From CAXBOO01 sp963977425 (GTDB taxonomy: Bacteria; Bacteroidota; Bacteroidia; Flavobacteriales_D; Luteibaculaceae): a stretch of DNA of 64,000 bases. Both the position numbers and the translations under genes were made by a program. Each line of letters opens with the position of its first letter. Within the stretch, counting starts at the first letter, position 1. The DNA lies in NCBI GenBank assembly GCA_963977425.1, contig CAXBOO010000005.1, positions 186,001 through 250,000 of the forward strand, in the 5' to 3' direction. Positions 7,729 to 17,538 of the stretch are shown here, piece by piece. A model generated the notes under the pieces. That model was not told the origin of the DNA and did no database searches. It saw nothing but the letters and a program-made list of their open reading frames with translations.

Positions 7729-10700
7729 ATGATTAAAAAAATTCTTTTTGCTCTCGCTATATATGGTGCACTAGCCCCATTTAGTCAGACTGTTTCTGCT
7801 CAGGCTTCGTGTAAAACAGATGAAGTTAATGCTCAGTACATGCTGGACAATCCTGAATTCAAAAAATTGCGAGCACGCTATGAGCAGCAGTATTTTGAAG
7901 CAGTTAATAGTGGCCAAATATCGCGTTCAAGAAAAGCTGGATTGGTTACTATACCTATTGTTTTCCACGTTATACACGATGGTGATGCTTACGGAACAGG
8001 ATCCAACATTAGCGACGAACAAATTCAGAGTGCTGTAGATGGAATGAACATTCAATACAGAAATTTAAACCCAGATGGATCTACTTTTGACCCAGATGGT
8101 ATTGATTTAGAATTCGAATTCTGTTTAGCCAAGCGTGACCCTAATGGGAATCCAACAAACGGAATCAACAGAATAGATGGAACCATAGACATTCCAAATT
8201 ACGAAAGCACAGGTATAACGTCTCCTGGAAACGAAAGAGATGTAAAAGCTTTGAGCCGATGGGATTATCAAACCTATTACAATGTTTGGGTTGTCAATAG
8301 AATTGACGGTGCAGACCCATACCAAGGTGGAACTAAAGGTTACGCCTACTTCCCTGGAGCAGGTTCTGATGTTGATGGTACAGTTGTATTATTCAACTCC
8401 ACTGGATACGACCCTGATGGATCTAAAGGATTTGATTTATTTGGAGCTGGAGATAACGGTACTATGGTACATGAAATTGGCCACGCTTTTAGCTTAAACC
8501 ATACATGGAATGGAAATGGTAGAGGATCAAATGGAGGATGTGGAAACGGTGGTGCTGAAACACCTTGTTTAACAACAGGTGATTTAGTATGCGATACAGA
8601 TCCACATGAAAGTCATTTAGGGACTTGTAAATCTTCAACAGATTCCAATCCTTGTAATGGAGGTCAGCCATTTGGTGATTTTAATGAAGTTAGAAATTAC
8701 ATGAACTACACCAATTGTTCAAACCTAATCTTCACTCCAGGACAACGCGATAGAGTTAGAAATGCCCTAGAAAATCAACGTTCATATTGGGACAAACCAG
8801 GACAAACACCAGATGTATGCGTTCCTGTTTTTCAATTTGATGCTGCAGTAGACAACTTAATCGCTCCAAAAGGTTTTTTCTGTGACCCAAGCGTAGAAGG
8901 TAAAATAGTTTTAAAAAACAATGGACAAGATAATATCACTTCCGTTGATATAGAATACGGTGTAGACGGTACAGTTCTGAACACTTACACTTGGACAGGA
9001 GATTTACCTCAACTTGAAGGTGAAACAGTTGATTTACCGGCTGTAACGGTTACCGTTGGTCCACATACATTCTTTGCACAAGTAAAGCAAAACAGCATCA
9101 ACGGCACCAATGCCGATGAATATATGCCCAACGATTACCAGTCAAGTAACTTTGAAGTAATTGCGGGTAATACGCTTAAACTAACCGTAAACAACGCTGC
9201 CGAATCTGATGTATTCAGAGTTTTGGACAACAACGGAGCTATTGTCACTGAATTTGATTTTAAAGGAACAAGCAATCCTTATGTTGAAGATTTATGTCTT
9301 CCTGACGGATGTTTCACAGTTGTTTATGTCGACAAATCGTTCACTCACCCACAATGTGGAGGTCCAGCCAAACCAACGTATACTTTATCTACCGACAATG
9401 GGTTTGCTGTTGCTAGCGGTATAGACTTGCCACTAATCTGTTCAGGTTCACATGAAGATACTTCTGAAGAGTTTTGTCTTCCATTTGACCCAGGGTTTAT
9501 TACTGCTGACTTCAAGGCTGACAAATTATTGATTGAAGTAGGCGACCAAGTAAAATTCACTGATTTAAGTAAAAACAAAGCCAACGAAAAACCAACAACT
9601 TGGAAATGGACATTTGGTGATGGAGGTTCTTCAACTCAAGAAAACCCTAGCTATACTTACAATACTCCAGGCGTTTATACTGTTGACTTAATTGCAGACA
9701 ACAACATATTCCCTGACACAATGGTAAAAACCCATTACATCAGAGTAGTTGAAAAAGCTACTGGTTGCGACAACTTCAACAACCTAATTGTTGCTGAAAG
9801 CGAAACAGCTACTTCTGTAGCATCGATCAATGGTCAGCCTAACAAATTCCCAGCATCAGGTCAAGATGTTCAAGAGTTTGCCGAGCGTTTTTACACCACT
9901 ACCCTTTCTGGCGTTAGAAATGTTTCTTTCAATGTTTTAGAATCAACTCCAGGTTCAAGCAACCCTAATTTGGAAGTAACTATTTACGATGACAACGGAG
10001 GGTTACCTGGTAGTGCATTAATTACGAAATCCATTTCATTGGCAAACATTGTAGTTGGTGTAAACACAGTTGATTTCTCTAACGATAATATTACAATTCA
10101 AGGGAAATATTACATCGGCTTTAAAACACCTAACATAGCCGACTTAGTCGTAATCGGTATGGCGCCATATAGAGTTCCAACTGATGGAAGTGAAGATTTT
10201 TCAAACACCGTTTTCATTAAATCAAACACAAATACTTGGGCCACTTTAACTGATGAATTTACAGATGCTGAGCCGACCTCTTTGGACGTTACGGTAAACC
10301 TATCATTCAAACCAAAAGCAGTTATTGCGAGTGTAGACAATAGTGCTTGTCTTGATATCACAGTTAATTTCAATGGTGCAAATTCTGAAAATGCTGATTC
10401 ATATAGTTGGACTAATGGAGGTTCTCCGGCAACTGGTTCAAGTCCAAATTTCAGCACGTCATATTCTACCCCAGGAGTTAAAGAAGTTACCTTAATTGTT
10501 ACAGGTGGCTGTTCAGAATCAGATACAGCTATTTTCTTTGTTGATGTAACTGGCAAACCAACTGTTAATATAGAAACCATAGATGATGTTTGTGCTACAG
10601 GTACTGGAGTAGCAAATGCCGTGGCTACTGGTGGAAGTGGAAACATTACTTACGTTTGGAAAACTAGTCCTGATCAATTTGGGAACGAAGCAACAGGATT

Positions 10701-11805
10701 AATACCTGGTACTTACGACTTAGAATTCTCCGACGCTGGTTGTAATGTATTCAATGAAGTAATACCATTTACTATTGGAAATGTTACCATGCAACCAGAT
10801 TATGATATTGAAACAACTGACACGAGATGTGGATTAAATAACGGTAGCGCTACTGCAAAACCAACAGGCGGTACAGGTGTTTTCAATTACTCTTGGTCAT
10901 CACCAGATCATGCTGATTTCAGCAGCAATTCATCAGGTGTAACAGGACTAAAACCTGGAACATATACTGTTTCTGTTGGAATGAATGGATGTAATCCAAG
11001 AGTGAAATCGGTTGTAATTGGTACATCTGAACCAGCTGAAGGAACTGTTGACGAACCTGTTTTTGTTTGCCAAAACGATCAGGTAACACTAATGGCTAAT
11101 TCTCCTGATTCAATTACTTGGTCAGACGATGACGGAAATCAATATTTTGGGTCTATCATCGTATTAGATTCTATCACAAAGTCTACAAGTCTTAACGTAA
11201 CTTTTACAGACAGAATTACCAAGTGCGAAACATTTGCTACTACAGCTGTATTTATGCAACCACAACCTATAGCAATAGCACGAGCTACAAAATCATTATC
11301 CGATTTCTACTCTAGAGATACGACCTATGTAGATGACCCTGCTAACGAAGGGTACGCTTACTTCTCTTCAGCAGGTTCTAACGGTACAAGTCATTTTTGG
11401 GATTTTAAAGACGGCAGAACTAGCACAGCCAAAAACCCTAACCACCAATATTTTGAAGCAGGGACATTCATTGTTAGCTTACGAGTAGCCAATGAACCTT
11501 GTGGTAGTTATGATTCTACCGTTGTAATTGTAACTGCTCCTGGAGACAGTTCAACGAGTACTGTTGGGATTTACGGCAATGAACTTGAGGCACTTAAAAT
11601 TTATCCAAACCCTACATCTTCTGTTTTGAACATTGAAGGCGTACCTACTGGTTACAATGTAATTTTAAGAGATATTACAGGTAAAATATTGAACAGCAAT
11701 TTCGAAAACGGTCAAATGTATGTTGGCGATAAAGCCAAAGGCATTTATTTACTAGAAATTATTGGAACAGAAAACAAAGCGATTAGAAGGTTTACTGTAG
11801 AGTAG
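7729..11805 (+). CDS. Secreted M43 metalloprotease with PKD domains and T9SS type A signal
   Basis: 1358 residues. The signal peptide ends about SAQA (residue 25). The M43 (cytophagalysin/PAPP-A-like) domain covers about 65-355, with zinc motif HEIGHAFSLNH from H248 and a Met-turn RNYMNYT near 325. A cysteine-paired CARDB-like segment follows (about 380-480). A PKD domain at about 590-680 has WKWTFGDGGSS, two SprB-like cysteine modules lie near 980-1100, and a further PKD near 1220 has HFWDFKDGRTS. The last 75 residues (LKIYPNPTSSVLNIEG to the end) form a type A T9SS sorting domain, so the protein is predicted to be released or anchored at the cell surface after cleavage. It is probably transcribed alone and ends in a clear terminator. 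Substrate is unknown; such enzymes commonly degrade extracellular protein. Confidence 0.92.
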   Translation: MIKKILFALAIYGALAPFSQTVSAQASCKTDEVNAQYMLDNPEFKKLRARYEQQYFEAVNSGQISRSRKAGLVTIPIVFHVIHDGDAYGTGSNISDEQIQSAVDGMNIQYRNLNPDGSTFDPDGIDLEFEFCLAKRDPNGNPTNGINRIDGTIDIPNYESTGITSPGNERDVKALSRWDYQTYYNVWVVNRIDGADPYQGGTKGYAYFPGAGSDVDGTVVLFNSTGYDPDGSKGFDLFGAGDNGTMVHEIGHAFSLNHTWNGNGRGSNGGCGNGGAETPCLTTGDLVCDTDPHESHLGTCKSSTDSNPCNGGQPFGDFNEVRNYMNYTNCSNLIFTPGQRDRVRNALENQRSYWDKPGQTPDVCVPVFQFDAAVDNLIAPKGFFCDPSVEGKIVLKNNGQDNITSVDIEYGVDGTVLNTYTWTGDLPQLEGETVDLPAVTVTVGPHTFFAQVKQNSINGTNADEYMPNDYQSSNFEVIAGNTLKLTVNNAAESDVFRVLDNNGAIVTEFDFKGTSNPYVEDLCLPDGCFTVVYVDKSFTHPQCGGPAKPTYTLSTDNGFAVASGIDLPLICSGSHEDTSEEFCLPFDPGFITADFKADKLLIEVGDQVKFTDLSKNKANEKPTTWKWTFGDGGSSTQENPSYTYNTPGVYTVDLIADNNIFPDTMVKTHYIRVVEKATGCDNFNNLIVAESETATSVASINGQPNKFPASGQDVQEFAERFYTTTLSGVRNVSFNVLESTPGSSNPNLEVTIYDDNGGLPGSALITKSISLANIVVGVNTVDFSNDNITIQGKYYIGFKTPNIADLVVIGMAPYRVPTDGSEDFSNTVFIKSNTNTWATLTDEFTDAEPTSLDVTVNLSFKPKAVIASVDNSACLDITVNFNGANSENADSYSWTNGGSPATGSSPNFSTSYSTPGVKEVTLIVTGGCSESDTAIFFVDVTGKPTVNIETIDDVCATGTGVANAVATGGSGNITYVWKTSPDQFGNEATGLIPGTYDLEFSDAGCNVFNEVIPFTIGNVTMQPDYDIETTDTRCGLNNGSATAKPTGGTGVFNYSWSSPDHADFSSNSSGVTGLKPGTYTVSVGMNGCNPRVKSVVIGTSEPAEGTVDEPVFVCQNDQVTLMANSPDSITWSDDDGNQYFGSIIVLDSITKSTSLNVTFTDRITKCETFATTAVFMQPQPIAIARATKSLSDFYSRDTTYVDDPANEGYAYFSSAGSNGTSHFWDFKDGRTSTAKNPNHQYFEAGTFIVSLRVANEPCGSYDSTVVIVTAPGDSSTSTVGIYGNELEALKIYPNPTSSVLNIEGVPTGYNVILRDITGKILNSNFENGQMYVGDKAKGIYLLEIIGTENKAIRRFTVE

Positions 11806-11830
11806 AACAAAAACTTCATACTTTTTAACT

Positions 11831-11860
11831 AAAAGCCCTGATTATTCGGGGCTTTTTTTT
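11831..11860 (+). terminator. Intrinsic terminator of the M43 protease gene
   Basis: AAAAGCCC (11831-11838) pairs with GGGCTTTT (11849-11856), with a 10 nt loop and a T run to 11860. It begins 26 nt after the protease stop codon. Confidence 0.85.
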
Positions 11861-11899
11861 GTGCTCAAATAGTACCTTCAATAATCTAATAAAAGCCAA

Positions 11900-12772
11900 A
11901 TGAAGACCAAAACAGTAAGCAGTGTATTCACTCCTCCCCAACCTCATTTTGTTGGTGACGGTTTTAGGGTTCATAATTTCATCCCTGGCATTCCGGAATT
12001 GCATATGCAGCGCATGACGCCCTTCATTATGTTAGACTACAACTCTAAATATACTTTTCCACCTTCAGCAACTCCAAAAGGTGTTGGTGTTCATCCACAC
12101 AGAGGTTTTGAAACTGTAACCATAGCCTATAAAGGAAAAGTATCACATCACGACAGTTCGGGTGGTGGAGGAACCATAGGAGAAGGTGAAGTACAATGGA
12201 TGACAGCTGGTTCTGGTGTATTACACAAAGAATATCATGAAGATAAATTCAGCCAAAAAGGCGGTGATTTCCAGATGGTTCAGTTGTGGGTAAACTTACC
12301 GGCAAAACACAAGATGACACCGCCTAAATACCAAGGTATTGAGAAACATCAGATTCCAAAAGTCAGCATCCCTAAAGGTGAAGTGCAAGTTATTGCAGGA
12401 AATTACAACAATCAGAAAGGTGCCGCATCGACTTTTAGTCCCATACACATGTTCAACGTTCTCCTAGAAAAAGGCGGCAACGCTGAATTCAGTTTCCCTG
12501 TAAATTACACGACCTTACTTTTGGTTATCGAAGGAAAAATAGCTGTCAATAATAATGATACTGTTCTAGTAGATAACCTCGCCTATTTCAATGATGATGG
12601 TGAAAACTTTAATATATCTGCATCTGAAAACAGCAAAATACTCATACTAAGCGGTGAACCGATACAGGAACCAATTGCAGCTCATGGGCCCTTTGTTATG
12701 AATAGCCGAGAAGAAATCATTCAGGCAATGGAAGATTTCAACAGCGGAAAATTTGGGGTTTTAGAAGACTAA
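11900..12772 (+). CDS. Pirin family protein
   Basis: 290 residues, the usual pirin length. The N-terminal cupin holds the metal site: HPHRGFETVTIAYKGKVSHH near 75-94, then GEVQWMTAGSGVLHKE, giving the expected three histidines and one glutamate. The second cupin (about 170-290) ends in the family's RSREEI-like motif, here NSREEIIQAMEDFNSGKFG. Pirins are cytoplasmic cupin proteins; some have quercetinase activity or act as regulators, and the role in Bacteroidota is not settled. It lies 48 bp before the menaquinone operon on the same strand and could be co-transcribed with it. Confidence 0.9.
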   Translation: MKTKTVSSVFTPPQPHFVGDGFRVHNFIPGIPELHMQRMTPFIMLDYNSKYTFPPSATPKGVGVHPHRGFETVTIAYKGKVSHHDSSGGGGTIGEGEVQWMTAGSGVLHKEYHEDKFSQKGGDFQMVQLWVNLPAKHKMTPPKYQGIEKHQIPKVSIPKGEVQVIAGNYNNQKGAASTFSPIHMFNVLLEKGGNAEFSFPVNYTTLLLVIEGKIAVNNNDTVLVDNLAYFNDDGENFNISASENSKILILSGEPIQEPIAAHGPFVMNSREEIIQAMEDFNSGKFGVLED

Positions 12773-12820
12773 AAAATCACTTTACTTAAATTATCCCACT
12801 TAGCTTATTAATTTAGCCTC

Positions 12821-13240
12821 ATGCCTGACTTTGCTTTAGTTGACAAGTTCAACGCAAAAAACAAAAACACCCTAATGGAAACATTGGGTATTGAATTTAC
12901 TCTCGTTGAAAAAGGCCACATGGAAGCTACCATGCCCGTAGATTCTAGACATCACCAACCATACGGACTGATGCACGGTGGAGCTTCATTGGCTTTAGCT
13001 GAAACTGTAGGCAGTAGCGGTAGTGCTATGTATGTTGACATCAAAAAAAATGCTGTTGTTGGCATTCAGATGTCATGCAATCACTTAAGAGGTGTAAAAT
13101 CAGGAACAGTAACAGCTGTTGGGAAAATAATTCACGCTGGACGTTCTACACATTTATGGGATATTGAGGTTTTTAATGAAGACAAAAAGCTTGTTTCCAC
13201 TTTCAGACTAACCAATTTCATTAAGCCACTTGAAGCATAA
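12821..13240 (+). CDS. Hotdog thioesterase, probable DHNA-CoA thioesterase (MenI-like)
   Basis: 139 residues of the PaaI/YbdB hotdog family, with MHGGASLALAETVGS near residues 49-63 carrying the conserved HGG and catalytic acid. As the first gene of the men cluster it is the obvious candidate to release 1,4-dihydroxy-2-naphthoate from its CoA ester after MenB. Assignment to that step rests on position; sequence alone only shows an acyl-CoA thioesterase of the family. Its stop codon overlaps the TTG start of menF, which points to translational coupling. Confidence 0.82.
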   Translation: MPDFALVDKFNAKNKNTLMETLGIEFTLVEKGHMEATMPVDSRHHQPYGLMHGGASLALAETVGSSGSAMYVDIKKNAVVGIQMSCNHLRGVKSGTVTAVGKIIHAGRSTHLWDIEVFNEDKKLVSTFRLTNFIKPLEA

Positions 13241-14183
13241 AAGCTTTATTTATTTTTCAAGGAATTCTCAGCAATTTCAATCTGCGGTATTAACTCCTAA
13301 TTCCAAAGGACAATTTATACTTGCACCTTTTTCTGGTGATGAAAAGCGTTTCGATTACCAGGCTTGCCAACTTGACGAATTGGATTTTTCGCAAAAAGAT
13401 TTATCCATAGTTTCTACTGAAAGCACGTCAAAACAAGAGCATCTTAAAATGGTTGGTCAAGCCATAAACTCAATTGACAAAGGACTTTTAAATAAAGTAG
13501 TCGTATCAAGAAAAAAAAACATCAAAGGGATTTTTGACATTCCTAGAATACTGCTTCAACTACAAACTTCATTTCCTAACACATTTATTTACTGCATTCG
13601 TTTAAACGATCAAATGTGGATTGGTGCTACGCCCGAAATATTAATTGAAGGAAAAGGAAATAAATTCAAAACCTATTCTTTAGCAGGAACGAAAACATTA
13701 AGCGAAGCCTTTTCTCAAAAAGAAATTGACGAACAAAAAATTGTCACCGAATACATTGCTCAAAAACTGTCCGACGCTGAAAACTTACGCATAGAGCAAA
13801 CAACCGAATTGGTTTACAACAACATCAAACATCTTTTGTCCATCATTCATTTCGAAAACTATACAATAATTGATGGCCTAAAAAAGTTGCACCCTACTCC
13901 TGCTGTTCTCGGAACCCCTAGTTCAACCGCATTAAAATTCATCCAAAACACTGAACCTCACGCAAGAGAATTGTATACCGGCTATATCGGTTTCACATCT
14001 GCTACCGAAACTTATGTGTACGTTAATTTACGCTGCGGAAAGGTGCATGCACATGGCGTTGAATTGTTTGTTGGGGGAGGGATTGTAAAAGATTCCGTTC
14101 CTGAAGATGAATGGACGGAAACAGAAAACAAAGTAGCTACCTTTACATCCATTTTAAATCAGCATACACTTGAAGGTATTTAG
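13230..14183 (+). CDS. menF: Isochorismate synthase
   Basis: 317 residues, a short MenF of the Bacteroidota type. Chorismate-binding motifs are present in order: NKVVVSRKK, WIGATPEILIE, YSLAGTKTL, HPTPAVLGTPS, ELYTGYIGF and VNLRCGKVH followed by FVGGGIVKDSVPEDEW. It converts chorismate to isochorismate, the first committed step to menaquinone. There is no ATG near the 5' end; the only sensible start is TTG at 13230, overlapping the thioesterase gene by 11 nt. The next in-frame ATG would remove about 75 residues. Its 3' end overlaps menD by 14 nt. Confidence 0.93.
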   Translation: MKHKSFIYFSRNSQQFQSAVLTPNSKGQFILAPFSGDEKRFDYQACQLDELDFSQKDLSIVSTESTSKQEHLKMVGQAINSIDKGLLNKVVVSRKKNIKGIFDIPRILLQLQTSFPNTFIYCIRLNDQMWIGATPEILIEGKGNKFKTYSLAGTKTLSEAFSQKEIDEQKIVTEYIAQKLSDAENLRIEQTTELVYNNIKHLLSIIHFENYTIIDGLKKLHPTPAVLGTPSSTALKFIQNTEPHARELYTGYIGFTSATETYVYVNLRCGKVHAHGVELFVGGGIVKDSVPEDEWTETENKVATFTSILNQHTLEGI

Positions 14184-15858
14184 TCCTTGCGCAGAATATT
14201 TAACACGCCAACTTATTCAAAAAGGCATAAAAAACATTGTGCTTTGTCCTGGATCAAGAAATGCGCCAATGGTAGATGCTCTTGTCAACAGCAAGGCCTT
14301 CAACCTCATAACCGAAACCGATGAACGCAACGCGGGATTTGTCGCTTTAGGCTTATCCATTGGGCAATCTAAACCAGCTGCAATAGTTTGCACTTCGGGT
14401 TCAGCCGTTTTAAATCTACTACCTGCTTTAAGCGAAGCAAAACATCAAAACCAGTGCATCATAGCAATAACTTGCGATAGACCCACTGAATGGATTGGCC
14501 AACAGGACAGTCAAACTATAGATCACCTTACGCCTCTTAAAGCCTTTTGCGCAAGCCAAGCGGCATTACAAAACGACAATCTTAAACAGCACGCTTGGTA
14601 CAACACCCGAGAAATAAATCGATGTTTAAATTCAGATTTTAAAGCTCCCATACAGATCAATGTTCCCTTATCGGATCCTTTGTATACAAAATCAGATTAT
14701 AGTGAAAGTGATTACCAAAAATATACCGCTACAGAATCTGTAAAGTCTAAAAAAACGCTTTTCGAAGACTCAATCACGCAATTAAATTTAGAGCTTAAAA
14801 AAGCTAAAAGCATTGTTATATTGTGTGGTCAACTTAGCCCATCCGAAGGCCAAAGTTTATCGATAGCTTTAAAAAACATAGCACAAAACACTACAATTAT
14901 TGCTGAAAATACAGCCAATATCGAACTTGAAGGCATTAGAACCATTGACCCTTGGGTTATGGCTCTTCAAAAACAAAAAGATTTTGGCCAACCAGATATC
15001 ATCATTAGTCTAGGCGGACATTTTGTTTCAAAAAAAATAAAGCATTTAATACGTGCTTGCAAACAAAGTGAAATTTGGCGCATAGCCCATGAAGACTATT
15101 ACCCCGACACTTTTCAGCATTTGAATAAAGTCATCGATGTTACACCTACCGAAGCTTTTAATTGCCTTACAATTGACAACGCTAAAAAAATGCAAAGCTG
15201 GGAAGATGTTTACAATGAACTACCACCTTTCACTCAATTAGCTACAAGCAACGATGCTTTAACTGACCTAAGGGTATACCATCATTCTAGCGAAACCTTA
15301 TCAAACAGCAACACTGTAAACTGGCACTACGGTAATAGTTCTAGCATCCGTTATGCTCAGTTGTTCCCTTATTCAAAATCCACACACTATTTTGCCAATA
15401 GAGGAGTCAGCGGCATTGAAGGTTGCATTTCAACAGCAAAAGGCATAGCTCTATCTAATCCATTAAAAACCAACATCTTGATGTTAGGCGATTTGGCTTT
15501 TGGATACAACTTAAACGGCTTACAAAATCTACCTAAAAACCTAAACGTTATTTTAGTTAACAACAGCGGAGGCAATATTTTCAGATTGATTGATGGTCCT
15601 AGTGATGTGTCTGGTTTCGAAGATTTTGTAGAATGCCATCACAATACCAATCATCAATTGGCGACACAACATTTCGGAATTGTATATTTGAGCGCCAAAA
15701 CATTCAGCGAATTCAAAACAAAATTGAAAACGCTTTTACAGGATAATAAACCTGGTGTATTGGAAGTGTTTACCGACCGACTATTAAACAAAAACATACT
15801 TAAAACCCATTTACAACAATTTACCAATGGAAAACAAGAGAACTTGGAAGACAATTAA
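14170..15858 (+). CDS. menD: SEPHCHC synthase (menaquinone biosynthesis)
   Basis: 562 residues. The TPP-dependent fold is clear: LCPGSRNAPMVDAL at the N-terminus, CTSGSAVLNLLPA, DRPTEWIGQQDSQTI, and the cofactor-binding C-terminal part NRGVSGIEGCISTA followed by GDLAFGYNLNGL and VNNSGGNIFRLI. MenD condenses isochorismate with 2-oxoglutarate. The start is TTG at 14170, inside the end of menF, with the same CACTTGAAG context seen at the menF start. Its 3' end overlaps the ATG of menB by 32 nt. Length is normal for the family. Confidence 0.95.
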   Translation: MKVFSPCAEYLTRQLIQKGIKNIVLCPGSRNAPMVDALVNSKAFNLITETDERNAGFVALGLSIGQSKPAAIVCTSGSAVLNLLPALSEAKHQNQCIIAITCDRPTEWIGQQDSQTIDHLTPLKAFCASQAALQNDNLKQHAWYNTREINRCLNSDFKAPIQINVPLSDPLYTKSDYSESDYQKYTATESVKSKKTLFEDSITQLNLELKKAKSIVILCGQLSPSEGQSLSIALKNIAQNTTIIAENTANIELEGIRTIDPWVMALQKQKDFGQPDIIISLGGHFVSKKIKHLIRACKQSEIWRIAHEDYYPDTFQHLNKVIDVTPTEAFNCLTIDNAKKMQSWEDVYNELPPFTQLATSNDALTDLRVYHHSSETLSNSNTVNWHYGNSSSIRYAQLFPYSKSTHYFANRGVSGIEGCISTAKGIALSNPLKTNILMLGDLAFGYNLNGLQNLPKNLNVILVNNSGGNIFRLIDGPSDVSGFEDFVECHHNTNHQLATQHFGIVYLSAKTFSEFKTKLKTLLQDNKPGVLEVFTDRLLNKNILKTHLQQFTNGKQENLEDN

Positions 15859-16651
15859 AGAATATAATGATATTTTATTCGATTTCCACGAAGGAATAGC
15901 ACGTATAACCATCAACAGACCAGAAGTATACAATGCTTTTAGACCTGAAACCAATATTCAAATGTTGGACGCTATGGATATCTGTCGCGAAAACACAGAC
16001 ATCCGCGTAGTAGTTTTTACAGGTATTGGCGACAAAGCATTTTGTTCTGGTGGTGACCAAAATGTAAAAGGCGTTGGAGGTTACATAGGAGAAGATGGTG
16101 TACCAAGATTGAATGTATTGGATTTGCACAAAAAAATCCGCTCACTTCCTAAACCAGTAATTGCCGCTGTAAATGGCTATGCTATTGGAGGAGGACATGT
16201 ACTACACGTTGTTTGCGATATAACAATTGCTAGCGACAATGCCATTTTCGGACAAACCGGCCCTAAGGTTGGAAGTTTTGATGCTGGATTCGGTTCTTCT
16301 TATCTAGCACGTCACGTTGGTCAGAAAAAAGCCCGTGAAATTTGGTTCTTATGCAAGCAATACTCAGCCAAAGAAGCTGAAGATATGGGCATGGTGAACA
16401 AAGTTGTTGCTCTAGACAAACTTGAGGACGAATACGTAGAATGGTGCCAAACCATGATGATGCGTTCACCTTTGGCTTTGAGAATGATCAAACGTGGTTT
16501 GAACGCAGAATTGGACGGACAAACTGGAATCATGGAAATGGCTGGAGATACAACCTTGATGTATTACCTAATGGAGGAAGCGCAAGAAGGGAAAAATGCC
16601 TTCTTAGAAAAACGCGATCCTGACTTTGGTAAATTCCCATTATTCCCTTAA
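15827..16651 (+). CDS. menB: 1,4-dihydroxy-2-naphthoyl-CoA synthase
   Basis: 274 residues of the crotonase fold. MenB-specific segments are visible: INRPEVYNAFRP, CSGGDQNVKGVGGY, AAVNGYAIGGGHVLHVV and FGQTGPKVGSFDAGFGSSY, ending KRDPDFGKFP. It closes the second ring by Dieckmann condensation of o-succinylbenzoyl-CoA. ATG at 15827 lies within menD, and the stop TAA shares its last A with the ATG of menA (TAATG). This is one of the most secure assignments in the window. Confidence 0.97.
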   Translation: MENKRTWKTIKEYNDILFDFHEGIARITINRPEVYNAFRPETNIQMLDAMDICRENTDIRVVVFTGIGDKAFCSGGDQNVKGVGGYIGEDGVPRLNVLDLHKKIRSLPKPVIAAVNGYAIGGGHVLHVVCDITIASDNAIFGQTGPKVGSFDAGFGSSYLARHVGQKKAREIWFLCKQYSAKEAEDMGMVNKVVALDKLEDEYVEWCQTMMMRSPLALRMIKRGLNAELDGQTGIMEMAGDTTLMYYLMEEAQEGKNAFLEKRDPDFGKFPLFP

Positions 16652-17538
16652 TGAAATATTGGATACAAGCAGCTAGGCCGCGCACACTCATTTTGGGTAT
16701 GTGTGGACCTAGTTTTGTTGCTTTATACGGCACTCAATTCCCGGATTTTAATTGGACTAGTTGGGCCTTATTTACTTTCACCTTATTGGCACTGCAAATT
16801 GTTTCCAATTTCGCCAACGATTTAGGCGATGGTTTAAAAGGCAGTGACAACAATCGTGATGGCGAAGAACGCATGCTTAGCAGCGGAAAATTGACTGTAG
16901 CACAATTCAAAACAGCCATTATCGGCACTTGTGTTCTTGCATTCGGAACAGGCATTCTTTCTCTCCTTGCATCCGATTTAGATTGGCTCGGACGGGGTAT
17001 TTTATTTGCAATTGGTTTATTGGCCATTGCTGCTGCACTCACTTATACTTTAGGTAAAAAAGCTTATGGTTATCAAGGTTTAGGAGATGTATCGGTCATG
17101 CTTTTTTTTGGTTTTTGTGCTGTTGCCATTCCTTTGTATTTGTGTACTGGTCAATGGGATAGTAATTTCATACTGCCTTCCATAGCCATTGGTTTACTTT
17201 CTGTAGCGGTGCTCAATCTCAACAACATTAGAGATTTAGAAGAAGACAAAGCCAATAACAAAAATACTTTGGCGGTTAAATTGGGTACAAAAGGTTCTCG
17301 ATTCTATCATTTTTCCTTGTTGCTTTTACCTTTACCCATTGCCTTGGCCTTTTTAGCGAAATTCGATTCGCCATACATTTTAGCGATGTTTTTTGTGAAC
17401 AGTATACAGGTCATTTTAGCTTTTCTAGTGTTAAAAACATTCGAAATAAAAAAGTTGGACGCCATGATGAAATTTCACGCTTTAGGCGCATTGATCTTTA
17501 GTGTCGCCTTCGGAATTTGTAGCGGTGTATTCTCTTAA
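16651..17538 (+). CDS. menA: 1,4-dihydroxy-2-naphthoate prenyltransferase
   Basis: 295 residues with about eight or nine hydrophobic membrane segments. The first aspartate-rich prenyl-diphosphate site is NDLGDGLKGSDNNRDGEER, and the second is NNIRDLEEDKANNKNTLAVK. MenA attaches the polyprenyl tail to DHNA in the inner membrane, giving demethylmenaquinone. It follows menB by a TAATG overlap and is overlapped by menC. The final methyltransferase (MenG/UbiE) is not in the window. Confidence 0.95.
   Translation: MKYWIQAARPRTLILGMCGPSFVALYGTQFPDFNWTSWALFTFTLLALQIVSNFANDLGDGLKGSDNNRDGEERMLSSGKLTVAQFKTAIIGTCVLAFGTGILSLLASDLDWLGRGILFAIGLLAIAAALTYTLGKKAYGYQGLGDVSVMLFFGFCAVAIPLYLCTGQWDSNFILPSIAIGLLSVAVLNLNNIRDLEEDKANNKNTLAVKLGTKGSRFYHFSLLLLPLPIALAFLAKFDSPYILAMFFVNSIQVILAFLVLKTFEIKKLDAMMKFHALGALIFSVAFGICSGVFS

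Noticed and set aside
10110..10646. 178-codon frame on the minus strand within the M43 protease gene
   Set aside because: The plus strand has clear domains throughout; the antisense frame is rich in V, S, T and P without motifs, typical of a shadow of a low-complexity secreted protein.
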